Both the position numbers and the translations under genes were made by a program. Of a stretch of DNA of 64,000 nt, positions 33,239-42,226 are shown in pieces; within the stretch, counting starts at the first letter, position 1; each line of letters starts with the position of its first letter. The stretch comes from an uncultured Clostridia bacterium (lineage in GTDB: Bacteria; Bacillota; Clostridia; Christensenellales; UBA1242), in assembly GCA_934778205.1 (NCBI GenBank), contig CAKVOD010000005.1, positions 1-64,000 of the forward strand, given 5' to 3'. Below the pieces are notes generated by a model that was not told the DNA's origin, searched no databases, and saw only the letters and a list, made by a program, of their open reading frames with translations.

Positions 33239-36200
33239 TTATATATCACTTTTTATTGCTTGATGTATTTGTGCTCGGCGCAATTCATCAGCTTTTCTTG
33301 GAAATACAACTGGTTTTTTCATCCCAGAAACGCCTTTACCAATGTAGCCGTCATTATTTTTCATATTTTCTACACTATCAAATGTTTCGCGGAATTGCTC
33401 GTCATATTGAGCATCTTCAACCAAATCTGCATTATCTGAATATACTGTTACTGTTTCCAATTTTGGGTCAGCACTAGAATTTTCTACAATCTTGCGAACT
33501 GTGTAGGCATTAAGCCCCGCAATATTGCTCTTTTCATCTTTTTCAATAAATGTTGTTGCATCATACATTCTGTATGTCACACCGTCGCGCGAAAGTTTTT
33601 GGTCAACTACAACTGCGGCGTCCATTTTACGGCAGGTCATTTTGACTTGTTTTTTGAAATCATTGCCATATTTTGTTTCAGCGCCAACAATATTTTTATA
33701 GTAGTAATTCACAAAACTTGCAACAGTTTTGCAGTTGCCCCATTCAGGGTAGCTCGTTTTGTTTTCCTCATACGCTTGAATTACTTTGTCAATTTCGGCA
33801 TCAATAATTGCATCTAATTCTTTGACTGTAGTTGCTTCTATGATTTCAACGTTTTCGCCGATGCGTTCCGCTTTGTCAATAACTTCAATCGCTTGCTTAG
33901 CGTGTTTGTTGTTGTGTTTGTTGTTGAACAATGTTGTAACAGCATTTTGACTTGCTGAAATTGATTGCGCTTTTTCCGATGCTATTGTACCTGCATCTTC
34001 TTTTTCAATCGCACGCTTCTTGTCACTCAAACTCTTTTCATTAAGTGCTTTTGTCGTCAATGAAACGGCATACTTTGAAAGCGTGTTTCTAATTGAATCA
34101 GTTGTTCTTTCTCCAAATACTTTAAACGGAATATCAAAGCCCGGTTCTACAGATTTGCACTTTTTTATTTTTGGGTCTGCGCATTTCAAAATTTCTTTGT
34201 CTACTGAATCAAAGTGATATTTCAAACTTTCCGCTATTGCTTCATTTTCTTTTGCTTCATTTGCGGTTTTTGAAGTTCCATTTGTTGTCGCAAAATAATA
34301 TTTTAATGCCTCATCGAGTTCTTCTTGCGTTACAGATGTTGGTTTTATTCTCTTTGCGCTAGGTTTAGTCAATCGTGGTTGTTCTGGTTCAACATCAACG
34401 GTTTGCTCTTCTATTACGACATCATCGTTTTTAACTTCAACACTCTTACCTGAGATTTCTTTCGCTTTCTTTACAAAATCACTTGCTTTTATTGCTCGTG
34501 ATTGAGTAGATTTACCCGCTTGTGACTTTTCTTTTGAGTCCTCGTCTATGTCGTGTATAATACCGTTATCATCAACACGACCTTTATGAGTTTCTATTTT
34601 AGTTCCTTTACCTGTGTCCAATATATTTTCATTATTGTCTGTATATCCAACGATATCACCCTTTGCTTCACCGCGTTCAACATTCGAGAACATTGTGCGC
34701 ATAAGGTTTTCATCCTTAATTGGCCCGTTACTTTCACGTCCAGGACTTGGGACTACATCAACCGGTGTTGATGAATAGTATTTGTTTTCTTCACGAAATT
34801 GTCTTGATTCCTCTTTTAATTGTGCTACTTTTTCTGCCTTAAGAAGTTCCTTATATCCATTGTCATAATACTCATATTCAAACTTATCAGGATTTTTACT
34901 ATTAATTATCATCTTATGTTCATTTGATACTTCGATTGCAGTCCCATCAGGATAGTTCTTACTCAATACGTACTTGATGACGTCCGCAGTTGGAGATGCT
35001 TCATCAAAGCATTCTGGGAATTGTTCGAACACGTCTTTGCCTTCTGGTGAAAGCGCATCATAGATGTATTCGTATTGCTCCTCTTTTGTCGCTTCTGGTT
35101 TATGTTCATTCACAACGTTATTAACTTCACTAGTTGGAACGCCGTCAATAATTTCAAAATTTTCGTTTATATTTTGGTCTTCATTTTCGATAATTCTAAC
35201 ATTGTCAGGATTGGCCACATTGAAAACCATTTGTCCATTTTTACCAAGTGACATAACCGTATTTTTTAATGCATCTTCGCCCGTTTCAATGTTTTTGTCA
35301 GCTTGTTGCTTTTTCTTAGGTTCAACTTTCGTTTCTTCAACAACTTTAGGTGTGACTGCAGGTGTGACTGTAGGTGTTTCTTCGGCTTTTTTTTCTGACG
35401 TTTTTTCAGGCTCGGTTGCCTTGCTTACTTCTACACTTGGGTATGCAGAGAATTGGAAATCCCCGTTCGTTGGCACTTCATATTCGCCAAAAATTGCTTT
35501 TTCTCTATTGCCAACTTTGAAAAGATTTTTATAGCCACAAACTTTGCAGTTTGCATCCACAATTTCTTTTGTTGAGAATGTGAAGTTTGCATTATAGCGT
35601 GAAACTGAGTTTGTTACTGTTGTAGAAATAAACTTCATAACATATGGGTCATCAAGGTATTTGCCGAGACCGTTCATCCTTTGCATTGCAGATGTCAAAT
35701 ATCCTTCACTCAAGGCGAGCCTTTCTTCGGCGGTTGTATCAGGCAACATTTTGCACATTTCACTTGCAATCAAGTCTGAACAAATGTTGTGAATTTTGTA
35801 TTTGATAAGTTCATAATTTTTCTTGTAGTCTTCTATTTGCGCTTTTTTGTCTTGTGCTGAACCATTTAAAAATCCGCGGTCGCTATTGACAATATTCAAG
35901 AAAGTTTCAAGGTTTGTATTGAATGACCTCATTGCGCAATTAGAAATATAACTCGTCAAAACTTCCGTTCCATTCATTCCTTCAATATTCATAAGCAGTT
36001 TGCCTGATTGAGGAACAAATTTTTTTGATTTCCATTTGTTGAGTGTGAGCGTAGACAAGGTTTCTTTCGCTTTTTTCGATACTTTACCAAGTGTGGACGG
36101 CATAAAAACGTTTCCATTTTTTGATGGCACTAAAGTAACGCCCAACAGCGTGCTAAGTTTTTCGCAAATATCAAGCGCAGATTTTACGTTTGGGTCAACC

Positions 36201-36778
36201 CCATCTTTAGGTTTTGTAGCTGGCGCGTTGAGTTTGTCAACAACTGCTTGCGTAACTTTGTTGTTTGCATAAAATTTCAAACGCTTCCCATTGTTGCCGT
36301 TTGCACGTCTTGTAACGCTAAGTTCATAAAACTTATTGTTGTTTGCATCATAGAAAGGCTTTGCGTATGGCGCAAGTTCAAGACCCATATTTTCAACTTC
36401 ACTTTCAGGAATCATTACATTTTGCCCTGAGAGGTTGCGGATTGTCATAATTGTTTTTATAAATGATTCTGCGGTCATTCTTTGCGGTTGAATATATTTT
36501 GAATCAACAACTTTTCCATCGCGAGTTTTGAAAGTAACATCGGTTGCACCATTACGTTCGCTTGTGGTTTTTAGAATATTCGCAGGTGTTTTCCCATAAA
36601 CAATATTCCTCATAATGTTTACTTCTTTCTTTCTGCGCTCCTCAAACGCACTATTTGCAACATCTTGGAATCGGGTTACTTCGCCAGTGGCCGAGTTTGT
36701 CTTCGAATTTCGAAAATTTTGCACGTTTTTACCGCTTTGAACTTTACCCATTTTGGCTTTCATTTCTTCAATTGTCAT
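33239..36778 (-). CDS. Large orphan cytoplasmic protein (1179 aa)
   Basis: No family recognised. The start at 36778 (MTIEEMKAKMGKVQSG) has AAAGGAG upstream. The N-terminal 430 residues are Lys/Asn/Thr-rich and end in a single CxxC (CKVCGYKNLFKVGNREK). A Thr/Pro/Val/Lys linker follows (TPTVTPAVTPKVVEETK). The middle (residues 480-850) is acidic and low in hydrophobics, and the end looks folded and helical. There is no signal peptide or membrane helix. The composition suggests a lineage-specific structural or scaffold protein. Confidence 0.72.
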   Translation of the reverse strand: MTIEEMKAKMGKVQSGKNVQNFRNSKTNSATGEVTRFQDVANSAFEERRKKEVNIMRNIVYGKTPANILKTTSERNGATDVTFKTRDGKVVDSKYIQPQRMTAESFIKTIMTIRNLSGQNVMIPESEVENMGLELAPYAKPFYDANNNKFYELSVTRRANGNNGKRLKFYANNKVTQAVVDKLNAPATKPKDGVDPNVKSALDICEKLSTLLGVTLVPSKNGNVFMPSTLGKVSKKAKETLSTLTLNKWKSKKFVPQSGKLLMNIEGMNGTEVLTSYISNCAMRSFNTNLETFLNIVNSDRGFLNGSAQDKKAQIEDYKKNYELIKYKIHNICSDLIASEMCKMLPDTTAEERLALSEGYLTSAMQRMNGLGKYLDDPYVMKFISTTVTNSVSRYNANFTFSTKEIVDANCKVCGYKNLFKVGNREKAIFGEYEVPTNGDFQFSAYPSVEVSKATEPEKTSEKKAEETPTVTPAVTPKVVEETKVEPKKKQQADKNIETGEDALKNTVMSLGKNGQMVFNVANPDNVRIIENEDQNINENFEIIDGVPTSEVNNVVNEHKPEATKEEQYEYIYDALSPEGKDVFEQFPECFDEASPTADVIKYVLSKNYPDGTAIEVSNEHKMIINSKNPDKFEYEYYDNGYKELLKAEKVAQLKEESRQFREENKYYSSTPVDVVPSPGRESNGPIKDENLMRTMFSNVERGEAKGDIVGYTDNNENILDTGKGTKIETHKGRVDDNGIIHDIDEDSKEKSQAGKSTQSRAIKASDFVKKAKEISGKSVEVKNDDVVIEEQTVDVEPEQPRLTKPSAKRIKPTSVTQEELDEALKYYFATTNGTSKTANEAKENEAIAESLKYHFDSVDKEILKCADPKIKKCKSVEPGFDIPFKVFGERTTDSIRNTLSKYAVSLTTKALNEKSLSDKKRAIEKEDAGTIASEKAQSISASQNAVTTLFNNKHNNKHAKQAIEVIDKAERIGENVEIIEATTVKELDAIIDAEIDKVIQAYEENKTSYPEWGNCKTVASFVNYYYKNIVGAETKYGNDFKKQVKMTCRKMDAAVVVDQKLSRDGVTYRMYDATTFIEKDEKSNIAGLNAYTVRKIVENSSADPKLETVTVYSDNADLVEDAQYDEQFRETFDSVENMKNNDGYIGKGVSGMKKPVVFPRKADELRRAQIHQAIKSDI

Positions 36779-36814
36779 ACTCGTCTCCTTTAATTCACAA
36801 TAGTTTACCACATT

Positions 36815-36843
36815 TCCAAAAAAAATGCAATACTCTTGGCAAA
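36815..36843 (-). promoter_or_regulatory. Promoter of the 1179-residue protein gene
   Basis: Upstream of the gene starting at 36778, a -35 TTGCAT and a -10 TAAACT lie 17 bases apart, with ATGTGG immediately before the -10. This gives the same extended -10 style as the surface loci. Positions are approximate to a few bases. Confidence 0.5.
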
Positions 36844-36901
36844 AAAACTATTGATAAACTAGAATCACTAGCATTAAATTTGCAAAAGTTTTAGCAATTG
36901 C

Positions 36902-36930
36902 TTGCAAAAAAGAAAATTTTGTGCTATAAT
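36902..36930 (+). promoter_or_regulatory. Promoter of the SRP RNA gene
   Basis: TTGCAA (36902-36907) and TATAAT (36925-36930) are separated by 17 bases, with TGTGC before the -10. The predicted start is near 36938. Confidence 0.75.
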
Positions 36931-36937
36931 CCATTTG

Positions 36938-37175
36938 CTGTGCTAGATGGGGAGCTAGCGGTGCCCTCAACCTACAATCCGCTATAGTAGGGTTGAAAGC
37001 CGTTTTCGGGGTCTTCGCGCCTTACGCAAGTGGCATTTTTCGATGTTGAACTCAAGGTCTTGTGCAATATTAACCTATGAACCATGTCAGAGCCTGACCG
37101 CAGCAGCATTAAGTAGGAGCTAGTATGTGCCACAAGGTTGCTTTGGGGGAGTCGATAAAGTGACGGCTACGTTTG
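36938..37175 (+). ncRNA. ffs: Signal recognition particle RNA (large Bacillus-type)
   Basis: RNA core of the SRP, which targets nascent membrane and secreted proteins with Ffh. The 5' part has GCTAGCGGTGCCCTC and AATCCGCTATAG, characteristic of Firmicutes SRP RNA with an Alu domain. The Ffh-binding helix 8 lies at about 37079-37115: GAACCATGTCAG, then CGCAGCAGCATTAAGTAGG. CTTGTG pairs with CACAAG to extend the stem. The apical loop reads TGAC instead of the common GGAA. The 3' end is estimated, not fixed. Confidence 0.88.
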
Positions 37176-37206
37176 GTAGAAACAACAACAACGGATGCAC
37201 AGTATT

Positions 37207-37280
37207 GCAGGTGTAGTTTAGTGGTAGAACACAAGCTTCCCAAGCTTGTTGTGAGGGTTCGATTCCCTTCACCTGCTCCA
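37207..37280 (+). tRNA. tRNA-Gly (anticodon CCC)
   Basis: The acceptor stem GCAGGTG pairs with CACCTGC (37270-37276), followed by T and an encoded CCA. The anticodon stem CAAGC/GCTTG encloses TTCCCAA, giving anticodon CCC (37239-37241), which decodes GGG. The T arm reads GGGTTCGATTCCC. It lies 30 or so bases after the SRP RNA. Confidence 0.95.
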
Positions 37281-37302
37281 AATGTATATTTTCTCTTATA
37301 AA

Positions 37303-37368
37303 TAAGGACATCGGTCATTGTGAAGTGCCCCCCAAAACGGGGACACTTCATACCCGATGTCCTTTTTT
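37303..37368. terminator. Long terminator hairpin after tRNA-Gly
   Basis: AAGGACATCGG and CCGATGTCCTT are the outer arms. GTGAAGTG...CACTTCA and CCCC...GGGG form an inner stem, and TTTTTT follows. It ends the SRP RNA/tRNA unit. The remaining gap to clpX has nothing I can assign. Confidence 0.85.
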
Positions 37369-37510
37369 GTAGTTATAAAACACGTGTTGCGTACCTATTG
37401 TATGCTAAGCGCGTTTTTTAAATTAAACTCCTACATAATTGTTGACTTCTTTAACCCTTGATATTGTCACAGTGAATTATGTTTTGTTTGATATTTTTTT
37501 CACATTTTTA

Positions 37511-38827
37511 TTAATTGTGGACAACTTTCATATCAACTTTAGGTTCAGGCTTACATTCGCGCTTGACTTTCTCAATTTTTGCAACTTGCTCGCCACGCGT
37601 TATTTCAGCGTCGGCTTTTTTGTCGAGATAATCACGCGTTATGACTATTTTCTTGATTGATTTATCAGACGGAATTTCATACATAAGTTCTAGCATACTT
37701 TCTTCCATTATAGTACGCAAACCGCGCGCGCCTGTGCCAAGTTTGATTGCGCGTTCCGCAACATACTTGATTGCGTCGTCGGTGAACTCAAGTTCGACGC
37801 CGTCGATGGCAAACATTTGCTTATATTGTTTGATTATGCTGTTTTTCGGTTTAGTGATAATGTTGATGAGCGATGCTTCGTCAAGTGGTTGCAAACCAGT
37901 AACGACTGGTAGACGCCCGACAAATTCGGGAATAAGACCAAATTTGATGAGGTCTTGAGGTTGCATATCTTTGACAAACTTATAGTCTTTTTGCTCAACT
38001 TCCTCACTTGCTTCAGTTACAAAGCCGACGCTTTTCTTTTCCGACTTTCTTTCTTCAACAATTTTGTCGAGTCCGACAAAAGCGCCACCGCAAATAAATA
38101 GTATGTTGGTTGTGTCAATCGGTATTGTTTCTTGTTGAGGGTGCTTACGTCCGCCTTGTGGTGGAACATTTGCGACCGTACTTTCAAGAATTTTCAATAG
38201 TGCTTGTTGCACGCCTTCACCTGAAACATCGCGACTGATTGACCTATTCTCCGACTTTTTGGCAATTTTGTCAATTTCGTCGATATAGATTATGCCACGC
38301 TCAGCACGTTTGATGTCAAATTTTGCTTCAACTATCAATTTTAGCAAAATATTTTCGACGTCGTCGCCTACGTAGCCCGCTTCGGTCAATGTTGTAGCGT
38401 CTGCACTAGCGAATGGAACATCCAAAATTTTAGCGAGCGTTTTTGCGAGCAAAGTTTTACCACTACCAGTTGGTCCGATGAGCAAGATGTTGCTTTTGTC
38501 AAGTTCAATGGTATCTTCACTGTCACTGTGGTCGACAAGGTAGTTTATGCGCTTATAGTGATTGTATACCGCCACTGACAAGATGCGCTTTGCGTCGTCT
38601 TGCCCCACGATGAACTCGTCCAAAAACGCTTTGATTTCTTCAGGGGGCAATAGGTTTACTTTTTCGTTTGTGGACATTGTTCTTTCGTCCGCGTTCAAAA
38701 TTTCACGGCACACTTTTACGCACGTGTCACAAATGCAAATATCGCCTTCGGCATTAGAAACAAGTCTGCCGACCTCCTTTTTACTTCTTCCGCAGAATGA
38801 ACATTTTAATTCGTCGTTATATGTCAT
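37511..38827 (-). CDS. clpX: ATP-dependent Clp protease ATP-binding subunit ClpX
   Basis: AAA+ unfoldase that feeds substrates, including SsrA-tagged proteins, to ClpP. The N-terminal zinc-binding domain has CSFCGRS and CDTCVKVC. The Walker A GPTGSGKTLLAKTLA is near residue 120 and the Walker B IIYIDEIDKIA near 185. The ClpP-binding loop (GLIPEFVGRLPV) and the sensor region GARGLRTIME follow. Length is 438 aa. It lies 12 bases downstream of clpP. Confidence 0.97.
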   Translation of the reverse strand: MTYNDELKCSFCGRSKKEVGRLVSNAEGDICICDTCVKVCREILNADERTMSTNEKVNLLPPEEIKAFLDEFIVGQDDAKRILSVAVYNHYKRINYLVDHSDSEDTIELDKSNILLIGPTGSGKTLLAKTLAKILDVPFASADATTLTEAGYVGDDVENILLKLIVEAKFDIKRAERGIIYIDEIDKIAKKSENRSISRDVSGEGVQQALLKILESTVANVPPQGGRKHPQQETIPIDTTNILFICGGAFVGLDKIVEERKSEKKSVGFVTEASEEVEQKDYKFVKDMQPQDLIKFGLIPEFVGRLPVVTGLQPLDEASLINIITKPKNSIIKQYKQMFAIDGVELEFTDDAIKYVAERAIKLGTGARGLRTIMEESMLELMYEIPSDKSIKKIVITRDYLDKKADAEITRGEQVAKIEKVKRECKPEPKVDMKVVHN

Positions 38828-38839
38828 AAATTCTCCTTG

Positions 38840-39436
38840 TTACTTGGTTTTAATTTGACGAGCGGACATAATTCCGTCAATAATTCCATATGCTTTTGCA
38901 TCTTCTGACGTCATATAGTTGTCGCGGTCAATATCTTTTGTGACTTCTTCAATCGTTTTGCCTGTTGCGCTTGACAAAAGTGTGATAGATTCCTCTTTCA
39001 CGCGCTGAGATTCATTCGCTTGAATAAGAATATCTGTCGTTTGCCCTTCGGCCGTGCTATGTGGCTGGTGAATCATAATTCTGCTGTGCGGGAGCGCAAA
39101 ACGCTTTCCTTTTGCACCGCTAGCCAAAATCAATGATGCCATTGATGCGGCAAGCCCAACACAAATCGTGGAAACATCGCAAGAAATGAAGTTCATTGTG
39201 TCGATGATTGCCATACCGCTATAAACTTCGCCACCCGGGTTGTCAATATAAAGGAATATGTCCTTGTTTTTGTCTTTTGATTCAAGATACAACATTTGCG
39301 CGATGACTGAATTTGCAATTTCGGCATTAATTGGATATGGTGGCAAAAATATTATTCTGTCCTCAAGCAAACGCGAATAGATGTCGTAATTGAATATTCC
39401 GTTAGCATTTTTTTCTATAACTGATGGTATCAACAT
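38840..39436 (-). CDS. clpP: ATP-dependent Clp protease proteolytic subunit ClpP
   Basis: Serine protease that forms the tetradecameric degradation chamber. It has the catalytic Ser in GLAASMASLIL (about residue 98), His in RIMIHQPH (about 122) and Asp in DIDRDNYMT (about 171). Length is 198 aa. AAGGAG precedes the ATG. The tig-clpP-clpX order is standard, but an R1 repeat and R2 repeats now fill the tig-clpP gap. Confidence 0.97.
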   Translation of the reverse strand: MLIPSVIEKNANGIFNYDIYSRLLEDRIIFLPPYPINAEIANSVIAQMLYLESKDKNKDIFLYIDNPGGEVYSGMAIIDTMNFISCDVSTICVGLAASMASLILASGAKGKRFALPHSRIMIHQPHSTAEGQTTDILIQANESQRVKEESITLLSSATGKTIEEVTKDIDRDNYMTSEDAKAYGIIDGIMSARQIKTK

Positions 39437-39459
39437 AATTTACTCCTTGTTTTTATTTT

Positions 39460-39525
39460 CCCTTCCGGGAGATTTCTCCGCTACAGCGCAAACTACGTTT
39501 CCGCTTTCGGTCGAAACGACAGTAG
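39460..39525. repeat. R1 unit upstream of clpP
   Basis: CCCTTCCGGGAGATTTCTCC through GGTCGAAACGACA. It lies about 25 bases before the clpP start, so it is probably part of the clpP 5' leader. Confidence 0.65.
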
Positions 39526-39639
39526 TGTAGTTTAATCAACCCGAACAATAAAAGTATTGTCACTTAAAATACTAGTACATTGCGAATGGCGGAAAAACTA
39601 CGTTTCGTGAATTAACACGGCGCGTGCCGTGTCAACAGT

Positions 39640-39771
39640 GATATTAAATTTAGTCTGTAGCAGTGGCCTATGCCATACGAGTGACAAAGCAAATAGAAAG
39701 GCACTAAGGCTTGCCGTCCACAAAAGTTGCTTTAGCGTACAAACATTATCTGTAGCAGTGGCCTATGCCAC
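39640..39771. repeat. R2 units at the tig stop codon
   Basis: Two units end in GTGGC-CTAT-GCCAT (near 39663) and GTGGC-CTAT-GCCAC (39758-39771). The second has the body CTTGCCGTCC...AGCGTACAAACA...CTGTAGCA, and its loop holds the tig stop codon. The 39437-39762 gap contains only repeats. Confidence 0.65.
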
Positions 39772-41058
39772 AAATTTGTTTTGACTTGCGAGGTAGTCAT
39801 ATAATTTATTGACAATAACGTCATTAATTATATAATCAAGTTGTTGTTTTGGCAATGATTTTTTAAATTCTTCAAAAGATTTATTAGAATTTTTTGCAAG
39901 TTCTTGTATTTTATTGTCGACTTCTTCGGAAGTGATTTCCAATTTTTCGTCCTCAATAATCTTTTCAAGAACAAGACGAGTCTTGACTGCTTTTTCAGCG
40001 TCCGCGCGTCTTTCTTCTTTCAATTGTTCAATGGTTGTGCCTGACATTTTTGCGTATTGCTCAAGCGAAACGCCTTGATACATAAGTCTATATTCAATGT
40101 CGCGCATCATATTTTCAAGTTGTGCGTCAATCATATCTTTTGGAACTTTGACCTTGCTCTTTTCGACAATCAAGTCAACAAGAGCGTTTTCAGTTTCGTG
40201 CTGTGAGCGTTGTTCTGCTTGCTTTTCAAGCGCTGAGCGTATGAACGCGCGCAATGCGTTTGCGTCCTCAAATTCACCGAGTGATTTAGCAAATTCGTCA
40301 GTGAGTTCTGGCAACTTCTTTTGCTTGATTTCTTTGATTGTTACATAGAACACTGCGTCTTTGCCTGCCAAATTCTTTGCGCCATAATCTTCAGGAAATT
40401 TGACTTTTACGTCCTTTGTGTCGCCTTTTTTGAGCCCAACAAGTTGGTCCTCAAATGTGTCAATGAATGTGTGACTACCAATTTCAAGCGGATAATCTTC
40501 ACTAAGTCCGCCGTCAAATCTTTCGCCGTCAATTGTGCCGTCAAAATCGATGACTGCGACGTCGCCGTTTTCGACTACTTTTTCAAGGTCGCATTCAACT
40601 TCGGTTGCTTGCGCTTCGAGCATACGTTTAATTTCGTTTTCGACATCTTCATCCTTGACTTCGTGGGCAACTTTTTTCACTTCAAGCCCTTTATATGCGC
40701 CAAGTTCAACTTTTGGTGTGAGTGCGATTGTCATCGTCACTTTATAACCATTGTTGCTGAGGTCGTCAATTTTAAAATCAGGGTAACTATTCAAGGGTTT
40801 AATATCCTTGTTTTCTTGCAAATACTTGATGTAAAACTCAGAAATCGAATCGTTGAATGCCTCTTCAAAGAACACATTGTCACCATAAAATTTTTCAATT
40901 ACTTTGCGTGGTGCTTTGCCCTTTCTAAACCCTTCGATATTAAACTTGCTACGTGTTTTTTCATACGCAGATTGCAACGCTTTGTCCCATTCTTCTGCGT
41001 TCATTTCAACGGACAAAACTATTTTTTCTTCATCTTGACTAATTAATTTGTTTTCCAT
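39763..41058 (-). CDS. tig: Trigger factor, ribosome-associated chaperone
   Basis: Folding helper and peptidyl-prolyl isomerase at the ribosome exit. The N-terminal ribosome-binding domain has the signature FNIEGFRKGKAPRKVIEKFYG. The central PPIase (FKBP) domain runs from about residue 150 to 245 (GDVAVIDFDGTIDGERFDGG). A long helical C-terminal domain follows. Length is 431 aa. The last three residues FVA and the stop are encoded by the R2 hairpin. Confidence 0.96.
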   Translation of the reverse strand: MENKLISQDEEKIVLSVEMNAEEWDKALQSAYEKTRSKFNIEGFRKGKAPRKVIEKFYGDNVFFEEAFNDSISEFYIKYLQENKDIKPLNSYPDFKIDDLSNNGYKVTMTIALTPKVELGAYKGLEVKKVAHEVKDEDVENEIKRMLEAQATEVECDLEKVVENGDVAVIDFDGTIDGERFDGGLSEDYPLEIGSHTFIDTFEDQLVGLKKGDTKDVKVKFPEDYGAKNLAGKDAVFYVTIKEIKQKKLPELTDEFAKSLGEFEDANALRAFIRSALEKQAEQRSQHETENALVDLIVEKSKVKVPKDMIDAQLENMMRDIEYRLMYQGVSLEQYAKMSGTTIEQLKEERRADAEKAVKTRLVLEKIIEDEKLEITSEEVDNKIQELAKNSNKSFEEFKKSLPKQQLDYIINDVIVNKLYDYLASQNKFVA

Positions 41059-41097
41059 TTTCTTCTCCTAGTTTGACAAAAATGAGCGATTCTTCGC

Positions 41098-41457
41098 TCA
41101 AAATGATATTATAGAACGAATGAACATATAGACGCAGACGCACGTTGCGATTATGCTGAGCATAACATAACTATACTTATCAAGATTTGGTCGTTTCTTT
41201 TGTTTTGACTCAATCACGACGTCGTCGTCATCGTCTTCCGCGTTCAATAGTTCTTCAATTTTACGGTTGCGTGCCTCACGCTCCTGCTTGCGCATTGCGG
41301 AAATGCTCACGTATGTAAGCAACCCGAAAAACACCGACAGTAGCGCTAGCCCAACCATTAATAATGCTGATTCTACTTTCGACAGAATCATAAACAATAC
41401 AGCGCCACCTGCGAGGCTCGCCATTATTGCGGACAATATTTTTTGTTGTTTTTCCAT
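41098..41457 (-). CDS. Small membrane protein with three helices (119 aa)
   Basis: Not recognised. Helices are at residues 9-27, 31-50 and 95-117, with a charged loop between that includes five Asp in a row. It begins two bases after the stop of the 41744 gene and has no clear ribosome site, so it is probably translationally coupled. Confidence 0.65.
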   Translation of the reverse strand: MEKQQKILSAIMASLAGGAVLFMILSKVESALLMVGLALLSVFFGLLTYVSISAMRKQEREARNRKIEELLNAEDDDDDVVIESKQKKRPNLDKYSYVMLSIIATCVCVYMFIRSIISF

Positions 41458-41459
41458 AA

Positions 41460-41744
41460 TTATACATTAAAACCAATTAAGCAAATAAATACAATAATCA
41501 ACACAAGGGACACGATATACACGATTGTGAACCATATATTTTTCTTGCTTCTAACATAATAAAACGCAGCAATTGCAGTGATGAAATATGCAAGAATGTT
41601 TGCAACCAATTGCATTGCACTTGCAACATCTTGCCCAGCCTTTGCCCAGCCCAAGATTTTTGCCAAAACGAGGGCTACTGCGACTAAAACAATGCTGATG
41701 TATGCAAGAATGTTAAGGAACTTTCCGAAATCACCTTTAGCCAT
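41460..41744 (-). CDS. Small membrane protein with three helices (94 aa)
   Basis: Not recognised. The start at 41744 (MAKGDFGKFLN) has AAGGAG upstream. Helices are at residues 8-28, 40-60 and 69-90. First gene of a two-gene unit driven by the promoter at 42009-42037. Confidence 0.68.
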   Translation of the reverse strand: MAKGDFGKFLNILAYISIVLVAVALVLAKILGWAKAGQDVASAMQLVANILAYFITAIAAFYYVRSKKNIWFTIVYIVSLVLIIVFICLIGFNV

Positions 41745-41813
41745 AATTTTCTCCTTCAATTTATTTGCTTTGTTTGGTTATATAAGTTTTAACATAATCA
41801 TATCCACTCATGA

Positions 41814-41881
41814 TACCCCTTCCGGGAGATTTCTCCACTGCAGTGGTGGCTGACGCCCCCACTTTCGGTCGAAATGACAGG
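41814..41881. repeat. R1 unit in the 5' leader of the small membrane operon
   Basis: CCCCTTCCGGGAGATTTCTCC, CTGCAGTGGTGGCTGACGCC and GGTCGAAATGACA: nearly identical to the copy at 319-382. It lies between the promoter and the first gene, so it should be transcribed. Confidence 0.7.
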
Positions 41882-42008
41882 TTGAAGTTCCAGTCCACTT
41901 TGAATGTCCAACAATGATTCTTTATATAAACAACAAACAAAACATTGCGACTGCCAAAAGGCGGTCAATCGTTCGCAAAATCTTTCGACATTGCTTCCGT
42001 TATGATAT

Positions 42009-42037
42009 ATTATAGCAAGTTTTGAAAGTTTTGTCCA
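42009..42037 (-). promoter_or_regulatory. Promoter of the small membrane-protein operon
   Basis: TGGACA (42032-42037) and TATAAT (42009-42014) are separated by 17 bases. The leader would be about 260 bases and include an R1 unit. The stretch 42038-42226 shows nothing else. Confidence 0.55.
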
Positions 42038-42226
42038 CACTTTTTGCCTTTTTATTTGTAATTTTTACCATTATTTTGTCAACTTTTGAAAAAGACTCAA
42101 TGAGTTGTCCCCTTTGAGCCTATTAATAGATTAACAATTTCATTATGATAATATTCAACAATCGACGCTTTATTCAAAAAATTTGCAACATAGTAGTTGT
42201 TTTTTATATGTAATGTGGCAGATTTT

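Noticed and set aside
37109..37351. Minus-strand ORFs across the SRP RNA and tRNA region
   Set aside because: They run antisense through a clear tRNA-Gly and SRP RNA.
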